DNA of 64,000 nucleotides. Origin: CAYRLW01 sp964425215. Its GTDB lineage: Bacteria > Spirochaetota > Spirochaetia > Treponematales > Breznakiellaceae. Positions 31,698 to 39,376 of the stretch are shown piece by piece (the first letter of the stretch is position 1; every line of letters begins with the position of its first letter). Where the stretch lies: positions 49,163 to 113,162 of the forward strand of contig CAYRLW010000005.1 of assembly GCA_964425215.1 (NCBI GenBank), written 5' to 3'. Both the position numbers and the translations under genes were made by a program. Below the pieces are notes generated by a model. The model saw nothing but the letters and a program-made list of their open reading frames with translations. It ran no database searches and was not told where the DNA came from.

Positions 31698-32706
31698 CCC
31701 CTCCCTTCAAAATATATTGGGTAAGAACGTGGGCCAGGATATTAAAAACCGAAGCTACCAATAAAAGGAGCAGGCCGAGTTCTACGATGGCGCTAAAATA
31801 GATGGGGGAATCCGCCTCGGTAAATTGGTTAGCTATGGCGCTGGCGATGGTATACCCCGGGGTCAGGAGCGATGGGCTAATTTTGGTCGAACTGTTACCG
31901 ATAACCATGGTTACCGCCATGGTTTCTCCGATTGCCCGGGCTAGGCCCAACATGGCGCCTCCGACTATACCTCCCCGGGCGTAGGGAAGGACCGCTCCGG
32001 TCAGGACCTCCCATTTGGTGGCCCCCAGAGCCAGCATCCCCTCTTTTTGAAGCCGGGGAACATTTTGTAAAATTTCCCGGGAAACGGAAAGGATCGTTGG
32101 AAGGATCATGATAGCTAAAATTACGGCGCCGGTTAAAAGGTCCTGGCCGATGGGTGAGCCCTCTACCAGGGCTCCCAGGCCGGGGATGGGACCCAAAAGG
32201 GTCTGTAACGCCGGTTCTACGGTACTTCGCATAAAGGGTACCAGGACAAAAAGCCCCCAAATACCGTAGGCCACGCTGGGGATAGCTACCAATAGTTCTA
32301 TGATAAAGCTGACTATTTTGCCCAACCATAGGGGAGCGTATTCCACGATAAAGAGGGCGGAGCCGATGGCCAGCGGGGTTGCCAGGATAAGGGCTACAAC
32401 GGAGGTTACGATGGTTCCAAAAATAAAGGGGAGGGCCCCAAAACTGATGGGATTAAGCTTAGTGTCCACGGGATTCCAGGAGGAACCGGTAATAAACGTA
32501 AAGCCGAAGCGCCCGATGGATTCAAAGGAATCATAGAGCAGGAGAAGGACGAAGGCCGAAAGCAATATAATGACAAATACCGAGGCGCTCCCTATTACAA
32601 CCGAAAAGACCCGGTCCCCCGGATCCCGCAGTAACGGAGAGCGCCCCGGATTTGTCCCCTTTCTAAGCCGTAGCTTCTGTAAAAGGACATTCCAGGGCTT
32701 TTTCAT
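31681..32706 (-). CDS. pstC: Phosphate ABC transporter permease PstC
   Basis: This 341-residue protein has a cytoplasmic N-terminus of about 40 residues and six membrane segments. Conserved PstC stretches are FGFTFITGSSWNPVDTKLNPISFGALPFIFGTI and IPSVAYGIWGLFVLVPF. The EAA loop is VPRLQKEGMLALGATKWEVL, followed by GLARAIGETMAVTMVIG. The ATG at 32706 is chosen over an adjacent in-frame TTG (32709). It is separated from pstS by a 79-bp spacer holding a strong hairpin. Confidence 0.94.
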   Translation of the reverse strand: MKKPWNVLLQKLRLRKGTNPGRSPLLRDPGDRVFSVVIGSASVFVIILLSAFVLLLLYDSFESIGRFGFTFITGSSWNPVDTKLNPISFGALPFIFGTIVTSVVALILATPLAIGSALFIVEYAPLWLGKIVSFIIELLVAIPSVAYGIWGLFVLVPFMRSTVEPALQTLLGPIPGLGALVEGSPIGQDLLTGAVILAIMILPTILSVSREILQNVPRLQKEGMLALGATKWEVLTGAVLPYARGGIVGGAMLGLARAIGETMAVTMVIGNSSTKISPSLLTPGYTIASAIANQFTEADSPIYFSAIVELGLLLLLVASVFNILAHVLTQYILKGGDARHA

Positions 32707-32729
32707 CAACGTATATATTCCTTTTTAGG

Positions 32730-32770
32730 GGGAGGCCCGTACACTGGTTTAGGCACTTATACGGCCTCCC
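32730..32770 (-). terminator. Stem-loop between pstS and pstC
   Basis: On the minus strand GGGAGGCCGTA pairs with TACGGGCCTCCC (one bulged C) around a loop of about 18 nt, without a long T run. Such intercistronic hairpins commonly reduce read-through or protect the pstS message so that the binding protein is made in excess. Confidence 0.65.
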
Positions 32771-32787
32771 TCAATTTTACGATTCCC

Positions 32788-33888
32788 TTATTTGGAAAGA
32801 TCTTCCGGTAACGCTGGTTTCCCGTTTACCATAACTTTCTTGACTAGAACCTCGGCCTTCTTTACCGCGTCCGCTGGAATGGGGGCGTAGTCCAGAGCTT
32901 CGTTATAACCCTGTCCATCGTGGATGGCCCACCAGATCATCCGGGTCAGGGCCCGGGCTTTGGCCGAATCGGTTTGCTTGGTATACACCAGAAGCCAGGT
33001 AAAGCCCGCGATGGGGAACGCGTCGGGGTTACTGCTGTTCACCAGTTTTACCCGCATATCGTCGGGAAGGGTTACCCCCTGGGCCGCCAAGGAGGTAGAC
33101 TTCATCGTGGGGGTAATCCACTTGCCCGCCTTATTCTTTACCTGGGCCACCGGAAGTTTATTCTGGTTGGCGTAGGCCAGTTCCACGTAACCGATGGAAT
33201 AGGGAGTCTGCTTGACCACCCCCGCTACTCCTTCGTTTCCCTTGCCGCCCAGTCCTACGGGCCATTGAACCGAGTTCCCCGCGCCCACATTCTTTGCCCA
33301 AGCGTCGCTCACCGCGGTCAGGTAGCTGGTCCAAATATTGGTAGTCCCCGATCCGTCGGAACGGTGGGCAACCACAATATCCTTATTAACGTTCTGTAAA
33401 GATGGGTTATCGGCCACCAATTTAGGATCGTTCCACTTGACGATATCGCCTAAAAAGATACCCGCAAGGGTTTCGGGTGTAAACCGTAAGGGATTCTGAG
33501 TATTCGCCAATTCCGGGATGTGGTAGGTCGGCACCACCGCGCCCATGGCGGCAGGGATATGGATAATTTCACCACCCTTGGCGGTGGCCAGCTGTTCGTC
33601 CGTCATGGGACCGTCGGAGGCCCCAAAATCCACGGTCATATCGCTAACGCTTTTAATGCCCCCGCCCGAACCGATGGACTGGTAGTTAATCTGAACCCCG
33701 GTCAACTTTTCATATTCGCTAAACCACTTGCTGTACAATACCGCGGGGAAGGTAGCCCCCGCTCCGGTCAGATTTTTTGCCTCCGCAGGTCCCGACGTTT
33801 TAGCCGAAGCCCCATCGTTCCCCCCTTGGGCAAACACGAAGCCTCCCACCGTAAGGGCTCCCAGCACGATTATCGCTACTCTTTTCAT
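32788..33888 (-). CDS. pstS: Phosphate-binding protein PstS
   Basis: The 366-residue protein has a signal peptide (MKRVAIIVLGALTVGGFVFA). The phosphate-binding signature follows: LTGAGATFPAVLYSKWFSEYEK, YQSIGSGGGIKSV, DFGASDGPMTDEQL, VAHRSDGSGTTNIWTSYL and YSIGYVELAYANQ. It captures phosphate outside the inner membrane for PstCAB. The start at 33888 has an excellent ribosome-binding site (GGAGG); the longer frame to 33906 would start inside it. It is preceded by a Pho-box-like operator. Confidence 0.95.
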   Translation of the reverse strand: MKRVAIIVLGALTVGGFVFAQGGNDGASAKTSGPAEAKNLTGAGATFPAVLYSKWFSEYEKLTGVQINYQSIGSGGGIKSVSDMTVDFGASDGPMTDEQLATAKGGEIIHIPAAMGAVVPTYHIPELANTQNPLRFTPETLAGIFLGDIVKWNDPKLVADNPSLQNVNKDIVVAHRSDGSGTTNIWTSYLTAVSDAWAKNVGAGNSVQWPVGLGGKGNEGVAGVVKQTPYSIGYVELAYANQNKLPVAQVKNKAGKWITPTMKSTSLAAQGVTLPDDMRVKLVNSSNPDAFPIAGFTWLLVYTKQTDSAKARALTRMIWWAIHDGQGYNEALDYAPIPADAVKKAEVLVKKVMVNGKPALPEDLSK

Positions 33889-33922
33889 TTCAACCTCCAC
33901 ATCCATGGTAAGATGGCTGTAA

Positions 33923-33974
33923 TGTATAGGTCCTCTGTGAAAAGACTACCAAAATTGTGTTAAAATTGTGTTAA
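33923..33974 (-). promoter_or_regulatory. pstS promoter with Pho-box-like 11-bp direct repeats
   Basis: On the minus strand, TTAACACAATT occurs twice in tandem (33974-33964 and 33963-33953), followed in the same 11-bp phase by TTGGTAGTCTT. TTAACA with 11-bp spacing is the PhoP/PhoB half-site pattern. TTGGTA also serves as a -35 (18-bp spacer) to TATACA at 33928-33923. This predicts activation of pstSCAB under phosphate limitation by a two-component system outside the window. Confidence 0.7.
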
Positions 33975-33978
33975 ATTG

Positions 33979-34131
33979 GAGGTTCTTTCAAAAGTCTGTT
34001 ACTTTTGAAAGAACCTCTTGCAGTATTTTTGCAGTTTAAATATAAATATTTATATTATATAGAATAGCAAAAATACTGCATGTACATCTAGGGTAGCTTT
34101 TTCAAAATTTCCTGACTTTTGAAAAAGCCTT
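33979..34131. repeat. Composite palindromic repeat, family A, copy 4
   Basis: The left hairpin (33979-34017) is a perfect 17-bp stem: GAGGTTCTTTCAAAAGT, loop CTGTT, and the complement. The core is TTGCAGTATTTTTGCAG..AAAAATACTGCA (34018-34080). The right hairpin is GCTTTTTCAAAATTT..ACTTTTGAAAAAGC. It begins 5 bp upstream of the pstS Pho-box repeats and fills much of the 354-bp gene-free stretch 33889-34242. The remainder (34132-34242) holds no gene that I can see. Confidence 0.88.
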
Positions 34132-34242
34132 ATTGATTTAGAATTATTTCTCCGTGTATTTGGAGTCGGAGACCGGGAAGGATGGTTACCCCCATCCACT
34201 GTCGAAGCGACCCAGAGCGGGGGCGTACAACGAGCCCTTCCC

Positions 34243-34983
34243 CTACTGCCACAAGCCCAGCTGGACCATTCTTTGCGCGGTATCGCGCATATCGTAGGTG
34301 GTCCGTTTAAATTGCCACACACCGCTTTCCGTATCCAGAATACCGAAACGGGCGGCGGAGTGGGAAAGGGTTTCTTCCGCGTGGGCGTCCGCGGCGTCCC
34401 GGGGAAACCCGACGCTACCGGGATTTATCAAACTCCGCCTTCCCTTTTTTTGCGTGTGAATGGTGGCGTCCACTTCGCCGTAGGATATGGAAATATTCGA
34501 CATTTTCTTCCCTTCCAACAGAAAAGCCGAAGGTATGTGGCTATGACCAAAGAGACAGAGGGAAAATTGACGGTTTTCAAAGGCTTCCATAGCTTCCTGG
34601 GCCGAAAAGATATAGCTCCATACGGGGTCCGCGGGGCTTCCGTGGGAGAGGAGTATACCCTGAAACGCTTCTATGGGGTGGAGGGTCTTTAGGAACTGGA
34701 TAGTAGACGTGGTAAGGGTGGTTCGGGTCCATTCCATGGCCCTGCGGGCGTGATGGGAAAAATCGGAAATATCGATACCTCCGTAGGCGGCCAAATCGTG
34801 GTTCCCCGCCAGGATGACCGTGCAGGTCCGGCGGACCAGGTCCACGCATTCATCCGGATCGGGACCGTAACCGACCAGGTCTCCGAGACAGACGGCCTGG
34901 TCCCACTGGTTCTTCGTCACCCTAAGAACCGCCTGGAGGGCCGCTACATTACCATGAATATCCGATATCACGAGTACTCGCAT
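34243..34983 (-). CDS. Calcineurin-like metallophosphoesterase (YfcE/MJ0936 type)
   Basis: This 246-residue protein has all the metallophosphoesterase metal motifs: MRVLVISDIHGNVAAL, CLGDLVGYGPDPDE, ILAGNHDLA, LLSHGSP and LCLFGHSHIPSAF. A late INPGSVGFPRDAA loop is typical of small phosphodiesterases of this group. The substrate is unknown. The ATG at 34983 starts directly at the first strand; the frame extends upstream to 35136 but that part is unlike the family and overlaps the divergent gene. No Shine-Dalgarno is visible, and TATAGC lies just upstream. Confidence 0.88.
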   Translation of the reverse strand: MRVLVISDIHGNVAALQAVLRVTKNQWDQAVCLGDLVGYGPDPDECVDLVRRTCTVILAGNHDLAAYGGIDISDFSHHARRAMEWTRTTLTTSTIQFLKTLHPIEAFQGILLSHGSPADPVWSYIFSAQEAMEAFENRQFSLCLFGHSHIPSAFLLEGKKMSNISISYGEVDATIHTQKKGRRSLINPGSVGFPRDAADAHAEETLSHSAARFGILDTESGVWQFKRTTYDMRDTAQRMVQLGLWQ

Positions 34984-35032
34984 TATGCTATAACTGTAAC
35001 GTATACTTACGGTATAGAAAAGCGGGGGTACC

Positions 35033-35629
35033 ATGGCCAAGGGATCCACCAACAGTTTAGCCACTAGTCTTTCGGATCGTTTTATGGACGTGTGGAAGCT
35101 CCTTTCGGAGACCACCGTATTTCTCAGCAGGACCAAGGAATTTAACCTTTACGAGAATCAACTGCGCCAATGGCGCGCCGAGTTGCAATCCAAGCGGAAG
35201 GATACGGAGGTAACCCAACGGATTCGAACCGAATTGGTCACCCTGCGAAAGACCCTCCGCAATCAGGGGTACGATCTAAGTTTAGGCCGGGAATCCCTGC
35301 GGTTTGAGGGGTTCCGCAACGACGCGTGCATCCGGGAGGGTTTTAAGCGATTGGTGCTGTTTTTCGCGGAGGATGATTTGTACTGGCTATCCGGGGAGGA
35401 CAATCATATCGCCTTGGCGGATTTTTTAGAGGCCCGCTTGGATTCCCTGTCCGCGGGGGGCCGGCCTATACGGATACGGGATCGGCATTACCTATGGTAC
35501 CGCCGGCGGGGCAATGAATTGGTCATTTCGGGCTCCGATACGGAGACCAAAGAAGATTTTGAGCGTCTTGTCGCTCGGGGAGAGGCCAACATGCTTTTTC
35601 TTTTAAGCAAATTAAAGAGTCTAAGGTAG
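35033..35629 (+). CDS. Conserved-looking hypothetical protein
   Basis: This 198-residue soluble protein is predicted to be mostly helical in its first 80 residues (KEFNLYENQLRQWRAELQSKRKDTEVTQRIRTELVTLRKTL), with a mixed C-terminal half ending in a helix (FERLVARGEANMLFLLSKLKSL). There is no signal peptide or membrane segment, and I do not recognise the family. Ribosome-binding site GCGGGGG is 5 bp before the ATG. It lies 6 bp upstream of a lipoprotein gene and is divergent from the phosphoesterase, so it shares a promoter region with it. Confidence 0.7.
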   Translation: MAKGSTNSLATSLSDRFMDVWKLLSETTVFLSRTKEFNLYENQLRQWRAELQSKRKDTEVTQRIRTELVTLRKTLRNQGYDLSLGRESLRFEGFRNDACIREGFKRLVLFFAEDDLYWLSGEDNHIALADFLEARLDSLSAGGRPIRIRDRHYLWYRRRGNELVISGSDTETKEDFERLVARGEANMLFLLSKLKSLR

Positions 35630-35635
35630 GAAGGC

Positions 35636-37000
35636 ATGACACCGTCCTGGATTGTTAGGACCCTCGCCTCCGGCACCCTGGTTCTCCTTCTGTTTTCCTG
35701 CGCGGGATTAGAGTTTGGTAGCGGGAGGGCAACGGCTACCGGTTCAGAGGAAAGGGTATCTAAACCCGTCGAACCGGGGAACGAAAACACAAAACCGGAA
35801 CAGGGTAGCTCCGCCGGGCCTGCCGAGACGCTTCCTTCGAGCCTTTCTACCCCCGAGCCGATAAAAGCTTCGGATTTGGAGGAATTAGGGAACCTTCGCT
35901 TTATCCCTGTCCCCCTCGATCCCGTTTCTCCGGGCCCTGGTGTAGGGCTTGTCTCTCCCCAGCTTGCCAAAGCCCAAGCCGAAGCCCTGGGGCCTCTTTT
36001 TAAGGCCGCCTACGTGGAGGCCCTTTACCGGGGGATAGAACTAAAAGGAGCCCTGGGAGCCGATTGGGTCCATCCTTGGCCCCGTTCCCAGCCGGTGGTC
36101 TACGTTCAAAATTGGAAAGGGGCTCCGGGGGCTCCTAATTCTTGGGGTATCCCCGCTCTAATTTTGGCGATTAGCGATGGAGAGGGAAGGGGGGTGTTTT
36201 TGGTAAAGCCCCCGATTTTGGATTATTACGGTCTGGGCGGGGGGCGGGGGGGCGCCAACGGGGTCGTGGGGTACGGACCTCCCCGGGGAAACGAATATCC
36301 TTTAAACGGTTCGGTGGCCCAACGGTTTGATTTAGGACTTATTTCGGTGGATCCCCAAGGGAAGGGGACCTTTACTCCCTCAAAGCCTCCTTCGGCTGAC
36401 GTCGTACCCCCTTCCGTGGTGGGCCTTTTCGAAGGCCCCGTCAGCGCTCCCTGGTCCCCTGCTTCTATTGCCCAGATCTTTGTTTCCGCGTGGAAGCGTG
36501 CCGTGGATCGGGATATTCCCCCCGATGCTAGCGATGGTCCGGTTCGGTACATCCCCCTTCTTCCTACCGAGACGGGGGCGTGGAAGGGAATTTTTATTCA
36601 GACCTTTGGCAACCTTTCCTGGGCCCTCGTTTTAAACGATGGTTCCCTGTCCTCTACCGGTGAAGCCGGTTCTACGGTTCATTGCGTCGATGGGCCCTTT
36701 TTGAAGGCCCTTTGGTACGGTCAATCCTATCAACTTACCGGAAGTCCAACGCCCCCGCCTGCGCCTCCCTCCGCCGACCTAGTCGCCGAAGATCGACCGT
36801 GGCAATGGGCCTTTGCCCTGTATGGCCCCCCGGTGACCGAAGCGTTTGTCAGGGATGGCAAAATTGTACAACGATTCGGAAATGGTTGGATGGAAAAGCC
36901 CGTTCCCCCCTTGGCAGAGACTCTGGCCGTTCCAGCTCCTGTTCCTGGGACCGCTCCCGGGCCTGCTCCTGGAACAGGGGCTACCGCTGGGCAATGGTAG
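35636..37000 (+). CDS. Large hypothetical lipoprotein
   Basis: This 454-residue protein has a lipoprotein signal (TLASGTLVLLLFSC, Cys at about residue 22), a Ser/Pro/Glu-rich linker, and a body with many Gly/Pro-rich turns (WVHPWPRSQPVVYVQNWKGAPGAPNSWGIPALIL, LPTETGAWKGIFIQTFGNLSWALVLNDG). It ends in a proline-rich tail (PAPVPGTAPGPAPGTG). I do not recognise the family. It is likely exposed on the periplasmic face of a membrane. The 3' end overlaps the convergent glucosaminidase gene by 20 bp. Confidence 0.7.
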   Translation: MTPSWIVRTLASGTLVLLLFSCAGLEFGSGRATATGSEERVSKPVEPGNENTKPEQGSSAGPAETLPSSLSTPEPIKASDLEELGNLRFIPVPLDPVSPGPGVGLVSPQLAKAQAEALGPLFKAAYVEALYRGIELKGALGADWVHPWPRSQPVVYVQNWKGAPGAPNSWGIPALILAISDGEGRGVFLVKPPILDYYGLGGGRGGANGVVGYGPPRGNEYPLNGSVAQRFDLGLISVDPQGKGTFTPSKPPSADVVPPSVVGLFEGPVSAPWSPASIAQIFVSAWKRAVDRDIPPDASDGPVRYIPLLPTETGAWKGIFIQTFGNLSWALVLNDGSLSSTGEAGSTVHCVDGPFLKALWYGQSYQLTGSPTPPPAPPSADLVAEDRPWQWAFALYGPPVTEAFVRDGKIVQRFGNGWMEKPVPPLAETLAVPAPVPGTAPGPAPGTGATAGQW

Positions 37001-37610
37001 CGGAAAATTGGTACAGACGTCTTAGGATACCCGCGATTTTGTCCCCGTATTGCTTATCCGAGGCCCAACGGCCCGCTAACGCGTAAATAGTGGGGGCTGA
37101 GCCGTATCGTATATACCGGTACCGGGGGTCTACCAGCGCTTGATGAAGCCCCTCGTCGGTGGCGTATCCCTTTAGATGCTGAATATGGGCCCGTACGCCG
37201 ATTTGGGGCGTGGGAAAAGAAAGCCCCGGTTGTCCCGGTCCCAGGGAACCAAGACCGCAGTAATTGTGCATATCCTCGGTGACCAGATTCCCAAAGCGAA
37301 GGAACCCCGTTTCTAGGCACATTTGGGCAAAGGCCACGTCCGAGTTAACCCCCTCGATGGCCGCCTCATCCACGTACAGCCGGGCTAACTGTTCGGCGGA
37401 GCGTCGGTCCACCTGAGGATTAGCGTTTACTAAAAAGTCGGCCAAGGCTGCCGGGGGAATATAGCCCGTGCCCAGTATATTTTCGGGAATCATCGCCGGC
37501 GTTGGTCGAGCGACCGGGGCCTCCACGGGCCGGGAAGAAAAGGTTGAACAACTGGCCAACGCCAAGAATACTCCCAGGGGGATCGACAAACGAATCGTGG
37601 ATACGCGCAT
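36981..37610 (-). CDS. Glucosaminidase-domain lipoprotein (peptidoglycan hydrolase)
   Basis: This 209-residue protein has lipobox LASC (about residues 18-21). A short linker precedes a glucosaminidase fold: LADFLVNANPQVDRRSAEQLARLYVDEAAIEGVNSDVAFAQMCLETGFLRFG (catalytic Glu in the CLETGF helix), then NYCGLG, PTPQIGVRAHIQHLKGYA and ALAGRWASDKQYGDKIAGILRRLY. It matches FlgJ/LytG-like N-acetylglucosaminidases that cut the glycan strand for growth or flagellar passage. It converges on the preceding lipoprotein gene. Confidence 0.85.
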   Translation of the reverse strand: MRVSTIRLSIPLGVFLALASCSTFSSRPVEAPVARPTPAMIPENILGTGYIPPAALADFLVNANPQVDRRSAEQLARLYVDEAAIEGVNSDVAFAQMCLETGFLRFGNLVTEDMHNYCGLGSLGPGQPGLSFPTPQIGVRAHIQHLKGYATDEGLHQALVDPRYRYIRYGSAPTIYALAGRWASDKQYGDKIAGILRRLYQFSATIAQR

Positions 37611-37687
37611 ACCCTACTATCGGAGTTTTTTAGACATTTTTAAGCTTTCCATTAAAGCATTTTTCCCTTCCGCTCCGTAGTTAGGGT

Positions 37688-38416
37688 ATGGAAAACGCGA
37701 TTTGCTACGAACATATCCCTCCGCTCACCACCCTAGAGGAGGGGCCTTTAAAGGTATCGGGTCCCCTGGGCCTTCCCAAAGCGGAGCGTCCCCGGGAGCG
37801 GCTTATGGCCCTGGGGCCTTCGTCCCTTACCGACCGGGAACTCCTGGCGGTTATGCTCAATTCGGGAATCAAGGGAAAGGACGTCCTCGCCTTGGCGGGG
37901 GAGCTGGTGGAACGGCTGGACTCGGAACGTCAAATTCCTCCGGTTCAGGAATTGGCCGATATGATCGGTCTGGGGTATTCCAAAGCTTGCGCGGTGGTGG
38001 CCATGCTGGAGTACGGCCGCCGTCGCTGGGGGCCCTGCGGAAACCGGATCAACCATCCTTCGGACGCCTACGCCCTGATCCGCCATTTCGCCGATCGGCG
38101 CCAGGAACGGTTTATCTGCATTTCCCTGAACGGCGCCCACGAGACCCTGGCTGTGCGGATCGTAACCATCGGCCTGGTCAATCGAACCATCGTCCATCCC
38201 CGGGAAGTGTTTTCCGACCCCCTGATCGATCGTTCCAGCGCGATCATCGTGGCCCATAACCACCCCTCGGGGCGGCTCCAGCCGTCGGAGGAGGACGAGG
38301 AAATTACCCGGCGTTTAAAGGCCACCGCAGACCTTTTGGGCATCAGCCTGCTGGACCACCTTATTTTTTCCGAAACCGAATTTTTTAGTTTTTCCCAAGA
38401 GGGCCGGTTAAACTAA
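37688..38416 (+). CDS. radC: RadC family JAMM-domain protein
   Basis: This 242-residue protein has an N-terminal helix-hairpin-helix region (LTDRELLAVMLNSGIKGKDVLALAGELV). The C-terminal JAB1/MPN metal site is E-x(n)-HNHPSGRLQPSEED (H-x-H..D) with VNRTIVHPREVF before it. RadC proteins were once tied to DNA repair, but their true role is unsettled; many are associated with mobile or stress loci. The start at 37688 has little ribosome-binding site. Confidence 0.92.
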   Translation: MENAICYEHIPPLTTLEEGPLKVSGPLGLPKAERPRERLMALGPSSLTDRELLAVMLNSGIKGKDVLALAGELVERLDSERQIPPVQELADMIGLGYSKACAVVAMLEYGRRRWGPCGNRINHPSDAYALIRHFADRRQERFICISLNGAHETLAVRIVTIGLVNRTIVHPREVFSDPLIDRSSAIIVAHNHPSGRLQPSEEDEEITRRLKATADLLGISLLDHLIFSETEFFSFSQEGRLN

Positions 38417-38502
38417 AAGCTTTGGCAACCCCGTGGCGTAAAAAGCGTCAGCCGTACCAACGTCTCTGCTCTGGGATTTTAATTTTAGGAATCATTATTA
38501 AC

Positions 38503-38531
38503 TTGCAATTCTCCGTTGGTTTTTCTATATT
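38503..38531 (+). promoter_or_regulatory. Promoter of ferritin gene
   Basis: TTGCAA (38503-38508), 17-bp spacer, TATATT (38526-38531), 68 bp before the ferritin ATG. Confidence 0.7.
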
Positions 38532-38598
38532 TACAGTAATCGGTATTCGTACCGGTCGGTTCGTGGAACCGAACAATAAATATTCAAAGGAGAATGGT

Positions 38599-39138
38599 AT
38601 GATAAGCGCGAAAATAGCGGATACGATCAATACTCAAATTAACAATGAAATGTATTCCGCGTACCTGTATATGTCCATGTCCGCCCATAGTTCCACCGTG
38701 GGGCTTAAGGGTTTTGCTACCTGGTTTTTGGTCCAGTACCACGAGGAAATGTTCCACGCCATGAAAATGTACAACTATGTTTTAGACCAGGGGGCGGAGG
38801 TTCACCTTCTGCCGATTAAAGAACCGCCCAAAACCTTTGCATCCGCCCGGGATATGTTTGAAAAAACCCTGGAGCACGAACATTTTATCACAAAAAGTAT
38901 AAACGATATCGCCTCCTTAGCTTTAAAGGAGAACGATCACGCCACGTATACCTTTATGCAGTGGTACGTAAACGAACAGGTGGAGGAGGAGAAAAACGAT
39001 TCGGAGATCCTTCAACAGTTAAAACTGGCCGGCGAGACGGGCCCGGGGATTTTTATGATCGACGGTCAGTTAGGAGGCCGAGCCTTAACCGTCCAATCCG
39101 ACTTCTCCCGGGGCATACTCCCCACGGCGGCGCCCTAA
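38599..39138 (+). CDS. ftn: Ferritin (iron storage)
   Basis: This 179-residue protein has the ferritin four-helix fold and diiron ligands: NTQINNEMYSAYLYMSM (first Glu), WFLVQYHEEMFHAMKMYNY (E..E..H), LEHEHFITKSINDIASLA and FMQWYVNEQVEEEKNDSEI. It oxidises Fe(II) and stores it as a mineral core, and lacks haem ligands visible in bacterioferritin. The start at 38599 has ribosome-binding site AAAGGAG; a longer frame from 38422 would run across the promoter. The C-terminal extension (IDGQLGGRALTVQSDFSRGI) is longer than usual. Confidence 0.93.
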   Translation: MISAKIADTINTQINNEMYSAYLYMSMSAHSSTVGLKGFATWFLVQYHEEMFHAMKMYNYVLDQGAEVHLLPIKEPPKTFASARDMFEKTLEHEHFITKSINDIASLALKENDHATYTFMQWYVNEQVEEEKNDSEILQQLKLAGETGPGIFMIDGQLGGRALTVQSDFSRGILPTAAP

Positions 39139-39239
39139 GCAACGTTACACTCTGGGGTACGGTAGCTTTTTCGTGGGAGCTCCTACCCTGGAGGCGCCTT
39201 AATAAGACCCGAGGACCTTGGCCCTCGGGGTTGAAAGTT

Positions 39240-39277
39240 TCACGAAGATTAGGGAAAACTTTCCCAGAAGTTCAGCG
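39240..39277. repeat. 38-bp dispersed repeat (family C), copy 1
   Basis: TCACGAAGATTAGGGAAA followed by ACTTTCCCAGAAGTTCAGCG. It matches 63953-63990 at 34 of 38 positions. The central GGGAAAACTTTCCC is a palindrome. It lies between ferritin and the SNF2 operon. Confidence 0.75.
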
Positions 39278-39293
39278 TCCCCCATTATGATAA

Positions 39294-39334
39294 GAGGTTC
39301 TTTCAAAAAAGTAACAGACTTTTGAAAGAACCTT
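39294..39334. repeat. Solo hairpin derivative of family A
   Basis: GAGGTTCTTTCAAAAAAGT, loop AACAG, ACTTTTGAAAGAACCTT. The ends match the left hairpin of repeat A but the loop reads in the opposite sense, and the core is absent. It lies 30 bp before the SNF2 promoter -10. Confidence 0.8.
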
Positions 39335-39364
39335 AGTATTGTAGCGATTTTTGTGAATTTTTAA

Positions 39365-39370
39365 TATACT
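39365..39370 (+). promoter_or_regulatory. -10 box of the SNF2 operon, predicting a leaderless mRNA
   Basis: TATACT ends 6 nt before the ATG at 39377. A weak -35 (GTAGCG or similar) lies near 39341-39347. There is no Shine-Dalgarno in the 20 nt before the ATG. Confidence 0.55.
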
Positions 39371-39376
39371 GAGCCA

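Noticed and set aside
34984..35136. Longer start of the phosphoesterase
   Set aside because: It would overlap the divergent gene's start and promoter, and the protein family begins directly at MRVLVISDIHGN.
38422..38598. Longer start for ferritin
   Set aside because: It would place the clear promoter (TTGCAA-N17-TATATT) inside the coding region; ATG 38599 has a consensus ribosome-binding site.
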